A stretch of 64,000 nt of DNA from Rhizobium acidisoli (GTDB lineage Bacteria; Pseudomonadota; Alphaproteobacteria; Rhizobiales; Rhizobiaceae). Made by a program: the position numbers and the translations under genes. The notes beneath the pieces were generated by a model. That model was not told the DNA's origin. It worked only from the letters and a program-made list of their open reading frames with translations, and searched no databases. The stretch is from NCBI RefSeq assembly GCF_002531755.2, contig NZ_CP034999.1, positions 310,001 through 374,000 of the forward strand. The letters run 5' to 3'. Positions 1 to 9,231 of this stretch are shown here, in pieces (the stretch's first letter is position 1; each line of letters opens with the position of its first letter).

Positions 1-1137
1 GAGAATATCGGCTCGAGCTGTCCGCCGCGTTATCTCTATGGAACCTATGTGCGCGATGAGCTGAAGCGTGCCGTCGGCGAAGCCAGGTTCGGGTCGAGCT
101 TGCGCCATATTCGCGCCTCGGCGTCAACGCTGTCGTCCACCCCGCATCGGATTCGGGTTTCCACAAGCGACGGCACGGTGGTCGAAGCGGACGAGGCGGT
201 GCTGGCGCTCGGCGTTTTTGCCCCGGATCCGGCCGCGCATGGGAGCGCGGTTGCCGGCCATCCGCGTTTTGCTGTCAATCCCTGGGATGCGGCGGCACTC
301 GACCGGCTTCAGGACTGCGCGGAAATCCTGCTCATCGGCGCAAGCCTTTCGATGGTCGATGCCATCGCCAGCATGGAGGCAAGAGGCTTCCTGGGCCGCT
401 ACAAAGTGATATCGCGGCGCGGCCAGTTCGTCGAAGGCAGACGGGATGTCGCAGCGGCACGAGACTTCCTCGCCGACAAACCGCTGCCCTCGACCGCCCG
501 GTCTCTGCTATCGCTTGTCAAGACCGAGCGGCGTGCGATCGCGGCGAGCGGCGGCGACTGGCAAGGCCTGCCGCTCGCCATCCGCCCGCACATCCTGTCT
601 CTCTGGCAGAAGGCGAGTGATCGGGAAAGGCTGCGTTTCACCCGCCACCTCCGGGCATTCTGGGAGGTGACGGCGCACCGCTCCGCTCCCGAGAGCAACC
701 GGATCGTCGAGACGGTTCTTTCGCAAGGCCGACTGTCTCACGGCGTGGCGCGTCTCATCGATCTGACCGTCGACAGGAAAGGCATCGCCGCGCGGTTGAA
801 GACGCGGGCCGGCACCGAAAGACAGGTGTTCGATGGCGTGATTGATTGCCGCGGCCACCAGCTGCACGACTGGCGTCGCATCTCCGATCCGTTCATACGC
901 CAGCTTCTTGCCGGCGGCGAGGTGCGTCCGCATTCCACCGGCTTCGGCATCGACGCCACGCCGGAGGGCGATCTCATCGATGAGGAGGGACGTGTCCACC
1001 GCAACCTCAGCGCCATCGGCCATCCGCTGCGCGGCGTTGCCTGGGAGTCGAGTTCGATCACGGAGCAGCGAACGCAGGCGATCGCGCTCGCGGATCGTAT
1101 CCTGTTGAAGTTCACGCCTGCTCGGGCCGCGTCCTGA
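1..1137 (+). CDS. FAD/NAD(P)-binding protein (5' partial)
   Basis: The frame is open to the first base of the window, so the N-terminus lies outside; a GTG at 49 is internal. The visible start reads PPRYLYGTYVRDEL, a stretch typical of the FAD-NAD(P)-binding family represented by YdhS-like proteins (NAD_binding_9). Further on, the segment LLIGASLSMVDAIASM resembles a second Rossmann-type glycine/serine nucleotide loop, and the C-terminal part carries IDATPEGDLIDEEGRVHRN and LSAIGHPLRGVAWE, also characteristic of the family. Members are probably flavoprotein oxidoreductases of unsettled substrate. In this neighbourhood it may serve the flavin-monooxygenase and peptide-uptake locus. It converges with the binding-protein genes, with a terminator hairpin between. 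The family assignment is good; the function is inferred. Confidence 0.8.
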   Translation, partial: ENIGSSCPPRYLYGTYVRDELKRAVGEARFGSSLRHIRASASTLSSTPHRIRVSTSDGTVVEADEAVLALGVFAPDPAAHGSAVAGHPRFAVNPWDAAALDRLQDCAEILLIGASLSMVDAIASMEARGFLGRYKVISRRGQFVEGRRDVAAARDFLADKPLPSTARSLLSLVKTERRAIAASGGDWQGLPLAIRPHILSLWQKASDRERLRFTRHLRAFWEVTAHRSAPESNRIVETVLSQGRLSHGVARLIDLTVDRKGIAARLKTRAGTERQVFDGVIDCRGHQLHDWRRISDPFIRQLLAGGEVRPHSTGFGIDATPEGDLIDEEGRVHRNLSAIGHPLRGVAWESSSITEQRTQAIALADRILLKFTPARAAS

Positions 1138-1156
1138 CGGCGTCATCCGGCACACG

Positions 1157-1192
1157 ATAAAAGGGGCGCATCTGCCGATGCGCCCCTTTTAT
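1157..1192. terminator. Bidirectional rho-independent terminator
   Basis: A perfect 16-bp inverted repeat (arms 1157-1172 and 1177-1192, loop TGCC) has A-runs on one flank and T-runs on the other. It therefore reads as an intrinsic terminator in both directions between two convergent genes. Confidence 0.9.
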
Positions 1193-1217
1193 CTTGCAGG
1201 CGGCCGCTATTGCCCGC

Positions 1218-2837
1218 TCAGCCTTGCCCGTCCTTGATATAGACCTCGGCGAAATTCGCCTGAACGCCCTCGGCGCCGATCGTGTGGTTCTTCACACGCT
1301 TGTTGAAGACCGTGACGTTCTCGAGTGCGATGAGGTTCACGACTGGAACCTCGTCAGCGATGATCTTCTGGAAGGCATTGAACTCCTGCTTACGCTTGTC
1401 CTCGTCGATTTCAACCGACGCCGCTTCCAGAAGACGATCAACCTCGGGATTGGCATAGTGGCTGGCATTGGAGAAGGGCAGGCCGAGTTTGAAATTCTTC
1501 GACCAATAGACGCGCTGCACGCCGAGCGTCGGATCGAACTGGTTGCCGAGGTATTCGGCCGTTACGTCGAAGACGCGCTCCTTGTAGACTTTCTGAATAT
1601 AGGTCGAGAAATCATAGGAATCGATCGTTCCGGCAATGCCGATGCGCGCCAGGTTCTGCTTCAGATATTCGATGACGCGCTTGAAACCGTCATTGTAGGA
1701 ATTGTGGGTCAGCCGCAGCTTGAAACGGATGCCGTCGGCGCCGCGCTTGTAGCCGGCCTCGTCGAGCAGTTGTTCGGCAGCCTTGAGGTCGAAGGCGTAG
1801 GGTTTGATCGATGGATCGTAGTAGCGCGGCAGGAAGACGCTGATCGGTGTCGGAGAGATATGGCCGTAGCCATACCAGACGGTGTTCAGGATGACGTCGA
1901 GGTCGATGGCGTGGGCAATCGCGCGTCTGACTTTGACGTCCTTCAGATACTCGTTGTCGAGATTGAAGATCAGCTGGGTCAGGTCACCCTTGGTTTCGTA
2001 GCCGCGGGAATCGACGCTGATATTCGGCAAGGCCTTGATCCGCTCGAGATCGCTAAGCGGTATCGGATTATCGCCGCCGATGTCAAACTCGCCGGTCTCG
2101 AATCCGGCCGCGCGCGCTGCGCCGTCCGGCACGAAACGGATGGCGATCTGATCGAGATAGGGCTTGCCGGCGTCCCAGTAGTTGGGATTGCGCTCCAGGA
2201 TGATATGCGAACCGCGCACCCATTCCTTGAAGACGAAGGGACCGGTGCCGATCGGTGCGCTGCCGTTCGGATTGACCGGCACGTCTGAAATCGCGACATT
2301 GTCGTAGATATGCTTCGGCACGATCGGCGATTCCGCCGCATAGAGCGCCCGCAGCAGATAGGGTGCCGGTTTGGAAAGGCGGATGACGGCCGTCAGAGGA
2401 TCCGGCGTCTCGACCTTCGTGACATTGGCAAAAGTTCCCCGACCTCGCGGATGAACCTGTTTGAGAAGCTCGATGGAATGGGCGACGTCGTCTGCAGTAA
2501 AAGGCTTACCATCGTGCCATTTGACATTCGGGCGAAGTTTGAAGGTGTAGCTCAGCCCGTCATCGGCGATCGACCACTCGGTCGCCAGCTGCGGCTTCGG
2601 CGTCAGGTCGAAATCATAGGTTAGAAGTCCCTCGGTGATCTTGGGACTGACCTTCTGGGTGCCGCCTGCCGTATGCGCCAGCGCAAGAATTGTCGGCGGC
2701 TCCGGCTCGACGATGAAATTGAGTGTTCCCCCGCTCTGCGGCGTCTCCTGGTTCGCTTTGGCGCCGAGGGACGGCAACAGTGTGCCGGCCGTCGACAACA
2801 GCAGCAATTGGTTGAATCGGCGTCGATTGATGCTCAT
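1218..2837 (-). CDS. ABC transporter substrate-binding protein, peptide/opine/nickel family (SBP_bac_5)
   Basis: A periplasmic receptor of 539 residues, the usual length for family 5 solute-binding proteins. The N-terminus has an RRRFNQLLLLS stretch followed by a hydrophobic run and ALGAKA-like end, suggesting Tat export. Family motifs visible include the GGTLNFIVEPEPPT start, LATEWSIADDGLSYTFKLRP, VKWHDGKPFTADDV and GTGPFVFKEW. It binds the substrate for an ABC permease that is not in the window. It is a clear paralogue of the next upstream protein (same length, shared VEPEPPT/VQPEPPT, WHDG and GIQRxYWSKNFK-type segments) and is separated from it by only about 20 bp, so the two are probably cotranscribed. 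Transport of an oligopeptide-like or sulfur-containing compound is an inference from the monooxygenase operon nearby. Confidence 0.9.
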   Translation of the reverse strand: MSINRRRFNQLLLLSTAGTLLPSLGAKANQETPQSGGTLNFIVEPEPPTILALAHTAGGTQKVSPKITEGLLTYDFDLTPKPQLATEWSIADDGLSYTFKLRPNVKWHDGKPFTADDVAHSIELLKQVHPRGRGTFANVTKVETPDPLTAVIRLSKPAPYLLRALYAAESPIVPKHIYDNVAISDVPVNPNGSAPIGTGPFVFKEWVRGSHIILERNPNYWDAGKPYLDQIAIRFVPDGAARAAGFETGEFDIGGDNPIPLSDLERIKALPNISVDSRGYETKGDLTQLIFNLDNEYLKDVKVRRAIAHAIDLDVILNTVWYGYGHISPTPISVFLPRYYDPSIKPYAFDLKAAEQLLDEAGYKRGADGIRFKLRLTHNSYNDGFKRVIEYLKQNLARIGIAGTIDSYDFSTYIQKVYKERVFDVTAEYLGNQFDPTLGVQRVYWSKNFKLGLPFSNASHYANPEVDRLLEAASVEIDEDKRKQEFNAFQKIIADEVPVVNLIALENVTVFNKRVKNHTIGAEGVQANFAEVYIKDGQG

Positions 2838-2857
2838 CGGACCATTCCTTGTCAGCG

Positions 2858-4465
2858 TCAGGCGTTCTTGAGGATGTAGGCGGAGGAAAGGCTGCCGGAG
2901 AGGCCGTCTGCGACGACCGTATGGTCCTGCACCTTCTTGTTAAAGATCGTCAGCTGCCGGAAGGAGACCAGCGTAATGTCCGGCAGGTCGCGGGCGATGA
3001 TCACCTGCATGCGGTTAAAGAGTTCGACGCGTTTGGCACGATCGTTCTCGACCGCCGCCTGTTCGAAGATCGCATCGATTTCCGGATTGTTGTAGCCGGA
3101 GCCGTTGGAGAAGGGCACGCCCTTCTTGAAGTTCTTCGACCAGTAGAGGCGTTGGACGCCGATTGTCGGATCGAAGGTGTTGCCCATGCCGTTTGTGACG
3201 AAGGCGAAATCGCGATCCGTATAGACGCGTTTCAGCCATGTCGGCACGTCCTGACCACGCAGGTTGACGTTGACGCCGATTTTCGACAGCGCGTCGCGGA
3301 GATAGTTGCCGATCCGCGTGTAGGTATCGCCATAAGGCATGACGTCGTGCGGCACCTCGAAACGAATGCCATCGGCTCCTCGCGGGAAGCCCGCCTCGTC
3401 GAGAAGTTGTTCCGCTTTGGCGGGATCGTGGGCATAGATCGGCACCTCGGTATTATAGAATGCCTTGAGGAAGGGGCTGATCGGGCTTGGGGCCGGCACG
3501 GCGTAACCATAGAAGGCGATGTCGGCAATCTTCTGCCGGTCGATTGCGTGGGCGACCGCCTGGCGGACCTTGTCATGTTTGAAGTAGTCGTTGGCGAGAT
3601 TGAACTCGATGCGGTAGACGGTCGGCGAATAGTCGTTGCCGCGGTCGTCGACGGCAAGCGTCGCCGACGCCTTCAGGCGATCGATTTCGCTGAGCGAGAC
3701 CGGGGTGTCAGGCGCGATATCTACCTCACCTGTCTCCAGCGCCGCGAGCCTGGCGCTGGCATCGGGAATGAACTTGATGACGATGCGATCAAGATAGGGC
3801 TTGCTCTTGTCCCAGTAGTCAGGATTGCGATCGAGGATGATGTGGCTGCCGACGGCCCATTCCCGGAAGATGAACGGTCCGGTTCCGATCGGCGCGCGGC
3901 CGTTCGTATGGCCGGCGAGGTCTTTCGAACCGTCGTAGACATGTTTGGGAACGATCGGCGATTCGCTGGCCTGCAAGGCGCCGATCAGGTAAGGCGCGGG
4001 TTTCGCAAGCCGGATGATCGCCGTGTGGGGGTCAGGGGTCGCGACCTCCTTCACGCTGGAGAAGGTGGCCCGACCGCGCGGATGGACCTCCTTGAGCGCC
4101 AGGATCGAAAAGGCCACGTCCTCGGACGTGAATTCCCTCCCGTCATGCCACTTCACGCCCTCTCGCAGCTTGAAACTATATTCCAACCCGTCGTCGCTGA
4201 TATGCCATTCGGTGGCGAGCTGCGGGATCGGCTTGAAATCGAGACCATAGGCAAGCAGGCCCTCGGTGACCTTGCCGCTGACGCGGGTCGTCGGGCCTGC
4301 CGTATGGGCAAGTGTCACGAGCGTCGGCGGCTCGGGCTGGACGAGAAGGTTGAGCGTTCCGCCCGCGACGGGTTCCGCGGCTTGCGCAAAACCCCGGAAC
4401 GGCACGATGGCACTGAACGCGCTCAAAGCGAGAATCTGATTAAGCTGACGCCTGCGAATGTCCAT
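2858..4465 (-). CDS. ABC transporter substrate-binding protein, peptide/opine/nickel family (SBP_bac_5), paralogue
   Basis: A second family 5 solute-binding protein of 535 residues. The start chosen is the ATG at 4465, because it follows an AGGGGG ribosome site and begins MDIRRRQLNQILALS, a Tat-like signal; the frame stays open for 49 codons further upstream without any signal. Motifs mirror the downstream paralogue: VQPEPPTLVTLAHTAG, ATEWHISDDGLEYSFKLREG, VKWHDGREFTSEDV, APIGTGPFIFREW. It is the first gene of a leftward unit that diverges from the LysR regulator gene, a common arrangement for LysR-controlled uptake genes. No permease or ATPase gene of the peptide family is in the window, so the transporter core must lie elsewhere or beyond the left edge. 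Confidence 0.9.
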   Translation of the reverse strand: MDIRRRQLNQILALSAFSAIVPFRGFAQAAEPVAGGTLNLLVQPEPPTLVTLAHTAGPTTRVSGKVTEGLLAYGLDFKPIPQLATEWHISDDGLEYSFKLREGVKWHDGREFTSEDVAFSILALKEVHPRGRATFSSVKEVATPDPHTAIIRLAKPAPYLIGALQASESPIVPKHVYDGSKDLAGHTNGRAPIGTGPFIFREWAVGSHIILDRNPDYWDKSKPYLDRIVIKFIPDASARLAALETGEVDIAPDTPVSLSEIDRLKASATLAVDDRGNDYSPTVYRIEFNLANDYFKHDKVRQAVAHAIDRQKIADIAFYGYAVPAPSPISPFLKAFYNTEVPIYAHDPAKAEQLLDEAGFPRGADGIRFEVPHDVMPYGDTYTRIGNYLRDALSKIGVNVNLRGQDVPTWLKRVYTDRDFAFVTNGMGNTFDPTIGVQRLYWSKNFKKGVPFSNGSGYNNPEIDAIFEQAAVENDRAKRVELFNRMQVIIARDLPDITLVSFRQLTIFNKKVQDHTVVADGLSGSLSSAYILKNA

Positions 4466-4765
4466 CGATACCCCCTGATCCGGGACGAGCCCTTTCGGGG
4501 CAATGCTGTGTCGGGGCGCATCATCGGGCGGGAAAAGGGGATCGCGAAGAATGTTTTTCTGCCGGCGGCCGAAAGAAAAGCTTGCGCTCACCGAGGATTC
4601 GACGCCGCGCACGGAACCTATAGTCTAGTAATATATAGAGAATTCGCAGGTTTTAGTTTTTGCGTCTCAGTCGGACGGCCGGGGCAGAAGAAAATGTCCT
4701 CGCACGCGAGCCTCACGCAAAGCATGTGCTCGTCTAGGTCGGGCTGTTTGTGGTGCAATCGTCTC
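4466..4765. promoter_or_regulatory. Divergent regulatory region, binding-protein genes / LysR gene
   Basis: This 300-bp gap has no convincing gene. An AT-rich stretch at about 4618-4645 includes an inverted pair CTATA (4618-4622) and TATAG (4634-4638), reminiscent of a LysR-type T-N11-A site and of a -10 box on either strand. Assignment of exact promoter elements is tentative. Confidence 0.4.
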
Positions 4766-5776
4766 ATGAACACGTCTGTCCAACCACGCAAGACAGTCAT
4801 CCAGCCGACGCTCGCGCGGCTGCCGCCGCTGACTTCGCTGCGCGCTTTCGTTGCGACGGCGCGGCATCTGAATTTCATCCGCGCAGCCGAAGAGCTGCAT
4901 GTCACCTCAGCCGCCGTCGGCCAGCAGATCCGGTTGCTGGAGGATTATCTCGGCCAGGCGCTGTTTCACCGCGCGCGCGGCCAACTGCAGCTGACGCCGG
5001 CGGGCCTGGCATTGGTGCCTGGCCTCACCGCGGCCTTCGACACCGTGCTGTCGGCGATGACGCAATTCGTGACGAGCGACCACGAACAGCCGATCCGTGT
5101 GTCCGTCGCTCCTTCCTTCGCCAGCAAATGGCTGATCCCACGGCTCGATGCGTTGCGTCGCGCAGCGCCGGGCCTGCAAATCCTCGTCGATGCCTCGACA
5201 CAGCTGACCGATCTCGATGCCGGCGATGCGGATTGCGTCATCCGCTACGGGAGCGGCGCCTATTCTGGGCTCGCCGTCGATTATCTCCTGTCCGAAGCGG
5301 TGCTGCCGGTCTGCAGTCCCGAATTCGCCGACCGCCACGGGCTCTGGAAAGGTGCGGAAGCGATCGAGGGCGTGCCGTTGCTGCACGAGGAGGGCGCCGA
5401 ACACGACCACTCCTGCCCCGATTGGCACAGCTGGCTGCGCGCGGAGGGACTTTCCTATCAACCGTCGCAGGGCGGCTTTCACCTCAATCAATCCTCGCTC
5501 GTGCTCGATGCAGCAATGGCAGGGCAGGGGCTCGGCCTTGGCAAGATAAGGCTTGCGGAAGCCGAAATCCGGTCCGGCCGGCTGGTCAGCCCCTTCGGCG
5601 GGGCGCAGCCTGTGAGCTTTTCCTATTTCTTCGCGACAACGCAGCACAAGGCGCGGTTGATGCGCGTCGACCTGTTTCGTAACTGGCTGCTTGCCGAGGC
5701 GCGCGCCTCACAGACCATCGATGCGATCGCGATGCGCAGCATCCGTCCGGCCCTCGGCATGATCGCGGCCGAATAG
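4766..5776 (+). CDS. LysR-family transcriptional regulator (GcvA-like)
   Basis: A 336-residue regulator. The winged helix is near residues 15-80 (LTSLRAFVATARHLNFIRAA, then VTSAAVGQQIRLLEDYLG, ending LFHRARGQLQLTPAG), followed by a GcvA-type effector-binding domain with SVAPSFASKWLIPRL and ADCVIRYGSG. I chose ATG 4766, directly before the conserved N-terminus; the frame is open far upstream on this strand, but that is an antisense shadow of the binding-protein gene. It is divergent from the two binding-protein genes and convergent with the monooxygenase operon, so it probably controls one or both. GcvA itself controls glycine cleavage, but this subfamily covers many unrelated regulons, so the effector is unknown. 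Confidence 0.9.
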   Translation: MNTSVQPRKTVIQPTLARLPPLTSLRAFVATARHLNFIRAAEELHVTSAAVGQQIRLLEDYLGQALFHRARGQLQLTPAGLALVPGLTAAFDTVLSAMTQFVTSDHEQPIRVSVAPSFASKWLIPRLDALRRAAPGLQILVDASTQLTDLDAGDADCVIRYGSGAYSGLAVDYLLSEAVLPVCSPEFADRHGLWKGAEAIEGVPLLHEEGAEHDHSCPDWHSWLRAEGLSYQPSQGGFHLNQSSLVLDAAMAGQGLGLGKIRLAEAEIRSGRLVSPFGGAQPVSFSYFFATTQHKARLMRVDLFRNWLLAEARASQTIDAIAMRSIRPALGMIAAE

Positions 5777-5807
5777 GAGCCTGCGTCAAGCCGGGGCCGA
5801 TCGGTCT

Positions 5808-6653
5808 TCACTTCAGTTTGAAGCCAAGCCTGCGCGTGACCTCTCCGAGGACATGACGGCCCTTGAGAGATTCGACAGTGCCGATGCGGCTCAGCACCTG
5901 ATCGGTCCAGTCGATCGATGGCATCGCCTGCTCGCTCTGGAAGCTGCGCAGCACCCGGTTATAGTCGGCAAGATCCTGCGGCAGTTCCGGGCGATAGATC
6001 TCGCGATGCAGGACGGTGCTCTGGGCCAAGCGCGGCTTTATCCCTGCCGGCACCGCCGGATCGGGAAAGCCGACCGTGAGGCCGAAGACGGGGAAAACGC
6101 CATCCGGCAGGCCGAGCTCACGGGCGACGGTTTCCGGATCGTTGCGGATCGCACCGATATAGCATGTCCCGAGCCCGAGCGATTCAAGGGCGACGACCGC
6201 ATTTTGCGCAGCAAGGGCCGCGTCGATGACACCGAGAAGAAAGCTCTCGATATAGTCGAGGCCTTCTGCCGTCGAGCCGCGCTCCGTCGCGATCGCGCGT
6301 GGCCGGGCGAGATCCGCGAGCCAGATGAGCAGGAGCGGCGCCTGTGCGATCTGCCGCTGATTGCCGGCAACGGCATTCAATCGGCTGCGGCGCCCCGCAT
6401 CCTCGACGGCGACCACGCTCCAGGCCTGCAGATTGGATGAGCTCGGCGCCGACTGGGCGGCGGCAACTGCAAGTTCGACCGCTTCGTATGGCACCGGGGT
6501 GGGCAGATATTGGCGCACGCTCCGGTGGCTGAGGATCGTATCGACGGTCTCGTTCCAGCGTCCCTCGAGGCGCTGGTCATTGCGATAACGCTCGCCGGCA
6601 AGCTCTTTCAGGCGATCGCTATCATTTGGCTTGGTCGCTAAGGAAGGGGTCAT
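5808..6653 (-). CDS. Nitroreductase-family NAD(P)H:flavin oxidoreductase
   Basis: A 281-residue FMN-dependent oxidoreductase of the NfsA/nitroreductase fold. ATG 6653 is preceded by AAGGAG at good spacing. Family hallmarks are SHRSVRQYLPTPVP near residues 38-52, AAAQSAPSSSNLQAWSVVAV (FMN phosphate contacts), and GLGTCYIGAIRNDPE in the second half. It is the last gene of the leftward operon of flavin monooxygenases. By context it could supply reduced flavin to the two-component oxygenases or reduce a pathway intermediate; both are inferences. Confidence 0.88.
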   Translation of the reverse strand: MTPSLATKPNDSDRLKELAGERYRNDQRLEGRWNETVDTILSHRSVRQYLPTPVPYEAVELAVAAAQSAPSSSNLQAWSVVAVEDAGRRSRLNAVAGNQRQIAQAPLLLIWLADLARPRAIATERGSTAEGLDYIESFLLGVIDAALAAQNAVVALESLGLGTCYIGAIRNDPETVARELGLPDGVFPVFGLTVGFPDPAVPAGIKPRLAQSTVLHREIYRPELPQDLADYNRVLRSFQSEQAMPSIDWTDQVLSRIGTVESLKGRHVLGEVTRRLGFKLK

Positions 6654-6675
6654 CTCGTTCTCCTTGTTGATTTCG

Positions 6676-8001
6676 TCATTCCGCCGCTGCGGCATAAGGG
6701 TTGGCGGGACGGGCGAGACCAAGATGCTCCCGCAGGGTCCTGCCGGTGTATTGCCGCCGGAAAAGGCCGCGTTGACGCAGGATCGGCACCACCTCGTCGA
6801 CGAAAACTTCCAGGCCGTGGGGCAGCACATCCGGCATGAGATTGAAGCCGTCGGCGGCCCTCGCGCTGAACCACCGCTCGATATCGTCGGCGACATCCCT
6901 GGGCGTGCCGACGATGGTGCGATGGCCGGTGCCGCCATTGAGCGCCCGGATCAGACCCCGCACGGTCAGGCGCTCGCGCCGCGCAAGCGCCAGTGTGGCG
7001 CGGAAAAAGGTATGGCCACCATCCGCCGGAAGCGGAATATCATCCGGCAGCGGCGCATCGAGATCGAGGCCTTTTGGATCGAGCTGCAGCACCCCTGCGA
7101 GCCGCGACAGGCTGTATTCCAGCGGGATCAGTTCGCGGAGCTCTTCTTGACGGCGACGCGCCTCGGCCTCGGTGCTGGCGATGATCGTCGCAAGCCCCGC
7201 CAGGACCAGGAGACTGTCCGGCGGACGTCCGAAGCTGCCGGCGCGCCTTCTGAGGTCGGCTGCGTACTCAAGCGCTTCCTCGAAGGACTGCGAGGCGGAA
7301 AAAACCGCCTCCGCATGTTCGGCAGCAAGCTCCCTCCCGTCGTCGGAGCCGCCGGCCTGGACGAGAACCGGATGGCCCTGCGGGGGGCGCGGGATGTTGT
7401 GCGGCCCATGCACGGAAAAGTGCTTTCCGCGATGGGCGATCGCATGCACCTTTGCCGGATCGACAAAACGCCCCGTCGCTGCGTCGCCGACAAAAGCATC
7501 CTCTTCCCAGCTGTCCCAGAGGGCCTTGACGATTTCGGTGAATTCGCCGGCGCGCTCATAGCGGCTGCTATGGGCGACCGGTTTTTCCAGTCCGAAATTG
7601 CGGCTCTGGGACAGGTCCGCGCTGGTGACGATGTTCCACCCCGCCCGGCCCCCGCTTGCGTGATCGAGCGTCGCGAACCGGCGCGCGAGATTGTAAGGTT
7701 CGTTGTATGTCGTCGACGCCGTGGCGATCAGACCGATCCGCTCCGTATGGCCCGCGACCAGAGCCAGCACGATGGTGGGCTCCAGCGACGTCAATGGCCG
7801 GAAGTCCACCCGATCCGAGATCGCCGCCTGGTCGGCGAGGAAGACGGCGTCGAAGGTGCCTCTCTCGGCGATCCTGGCGACGTTGATGTAGTGGTTGACG
7901 TCGAACGAAGCGCGGGGATCGCTGCCCTCCATGCGCCAGGCCGCGGGGGAAAAACCTGAATGCAGGATGTTGATGTTGAGATGAAGCTCGCGCGGGCTCA
8001 T
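6676..8001 (-). CDS. NtaA/SnaA/DszA-family FMN-dependent monooxygenase (LLM class), copy 2
   Basis: A 441-residue luciferase-like (bacterial luciferase superfamily, group C) monooxygenase. The ATG at 8001 overlaps the stop of the upstream acyl-CoA dehydrogenase-like gene as ATGA, implying translational coupling; an open extension upstream of it lies inside that gene. Typical features: HLNINILHSGFSPAAW, TFDAVFLAD, IGLIATASTTYNEPYNLARR, GRAGWNIVTS and GHPVLVQAGGSDDGRELAA, then the C-terminal GTPRDVADDIERWF. Such enzymes use FMNH2 and O2 to cleave C-S, C-N or related bonds in nitrilotriacetate, pristinamycin, dibenzothiophene sulfone and similar compounds. It is a paralogue of the gene at 9584-10939. 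Confidence 0.9.
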   Translation of the reverse strand: MSPRELHLNINILHSGFSPAAWRMEGSDPRASFDVNHYINVARIAERGTFDAVFLADQAAISDRVDFRPLTSLEPTIVLALVAGHTERIGLIATASTTYNEPYNLARRFATLDHASGGRAGWNIVTSADLSQSRNFGLEKPVAHSSRYERAGEFTEIVKALWDSWEEDAFVGDAATGRFVDPAKVHAIAHRGKHFSVHGPHNIPRPPQGHPVLVQAGGSDDGRELAAEHAEAVFSASQSFEEALEYAADLRRRAGSFGRPPDSLLVLAGLATIIASTEAEARRRQEELRELIPLEYSLSRLAGVLQLDPKGLDLDAPLPDDIPLPADGGHTFFRATLALARRERLTVRGLIRALNGGTGHRTIVGTPRDVADDIERWFSARAADGFNLMPDVLPHGLEVFVDEVVPILRQRGLFRRQYTGRTLREHLGLARPANPYAAAAE

Positions 8002-9218
8002 TGAAAGATCCCGGGCTCGGGATAGTCGCCCGTCAGGAACCATGACCCGACATTGCGGGTCTTATACTCTGCCGGATTGTGCAGCGTGTGAATGCGGACG
8101 TTGCGCCAGAAACGATCGAGACCGTAGGGGCGAACCGCTGACCGCGCTCCCATGACCTCGAAAATCTCGCTGGTCACTTCGAGCGCGACGCGGCCGGCAA
8201 GGACGTTCGCCGAGGCGACGGCGATCGCGGCGGTTCCACGGTCCGCATCCGTCAGGTCCTGCCCTTTTTCATAGACCGCGTCGACCGCCGTCAGGGCGCG
8301 GTCGGCGAGCGCGGTCGCCGCCTGGACCTTGATCCATAGCTCGCCATACTGGCGCTTGATCCAGGGATCGTCCTGATGACGCTCGACACCGGAAAAGATC
8401 CAGGGGCGAGACTTGGTGACGCTATAGTCCCGCGCGGCGATAAGCGCTCCCTGGGCGCTGCCGATGAAAACATTCAACAGCACGCTCTGCTGCTGCAGCG
8501 GTGCAAGCAGCGCGATCGGATCCCGCGGCCGTTCGGGCACGATCTCATCGGCGTGGATTTTCACATCCTTGTAGAAGACCCGGCCGCTGCCCGTCTGCCT
8601 CTGTCCGATGCCATCCCAGTCATTGGCGACGGTGATACCTTCGCGGGTCGGCGAGATATAAGCGATGCTGCGCGCGTTCGTCTCTTCGTCCTCCCAGGCG
8701 ACCAGCAGATAATCGGCCACATGCGACCCCGAGGCGAACGGCCTGGACCCGTTGAGGACAACCCCATCCCGTTCACGCCGCCCGAAGAGACTTTTCGAAA
8801 AGCTGTTGCTGGTATTGCCCCAGAACCAGCTTCCGGCCGCCGAGCGACGAAGAAGATCGCGGGCGTGAGCGTCCGGTCCGGAGTTCATGGCATTTTGCAG
8901 CGGACTGAAATGGTATCCGAACAGATGCCCGAGCGATCCGTCGACCTTGGCGAACTCGCGAACGATCTGCATCGCCGTCGAGTAACGTTCGCCGATGCCG
9001 CCGAATTCCTCGGGGATCAGCAGGTTGACCAGCCCGCTTTCCTTCAACAGCCGGATCTGCTCTTCCGGCCGGCCGCCGGCTTGATCTCGCTCGATCGCAT
9101 CCCCCGCGAAAATATCGCGCAGCTCTGTTGCCTTGGCGATATTGGGGTTCGTTCTATCCGGCTCGAAAAGTTCAGGCGAGTGCACGGGCTGCTCGAAACC
9201 GGCGGGCTTTACGGTCAT
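7998..9218 (-). CDS. Acyl-CoA dehydrogenase-fold flavin monooxygenase (SfnB/DszC-like), copy 2
   Basis: A 406-residue protein with the acyl-CoA dehydrogenase fold. Visible segments: GLVNLLIPEEFGGIGERY (N-terminal domain), DWDGIGQRQTGSGRVFYKDV (middle beta domain) and VTSEIFEVMGARSAVRPYGL with FWRNVRIHTLHNPAEYK (C-terminal domain). The last two are diagnostic of the SfnB/DszC branch, group D flavin monooxygenases or dehydrogenases used in sulfur acquisition, rather than true acyl-CoA dehydrogenases. It is coupled by a 4-nt overlap to the NtaA-like gene, so the pair probably acts on one substrate in successive steps. It is a paralogue of the gene at 10951-12129. Confidence 0.87.
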   Translation of the reverse strand: MTVKPAGFEQPVHSPELFEPDRTNPNIAKATELRDIFAGDAIERDQAGGRPEEQIRLLKESGLVNLLIPEEFGGIGERYSTAMQIVREFAKVDGSLGHLFGYHFSPLQNAMNSGPDAHARDLLRRSAAGSWFWGNTSNSFSKSLFGRRERDGVVLNGSRPFASGSHVADYLLVAWEDEETNARSIAYISPTREGITVANDWDGIGQRQTGSGRVFYKDVKIHADEIVPERPRDPIALLAPLQQQSVLLNVFIGSAQGALIAARDYSVTKSRPWIFSGVERHQDDPWIKRQYGELWIKVQAATALADRALTAVDAVYEKGQDLTDADRGTAAIAVASANVLAGRVALEVTSEIFEVMGARSAVRPYGLDRFWRNVRIHTLHNPAEYKTRNVGSWFLTGDYPEPGIFQ

Positions 9219-9231
9219 GGCTGGTCACTCC

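Noticed and set aside
2849..4765. A very long open frame on the plus strand running into the LysR gene
   Set aside because: It is antisense to the binding-protein gene, has no family similarity before the LysR start at 4766, and arises from high-GC codon structure.
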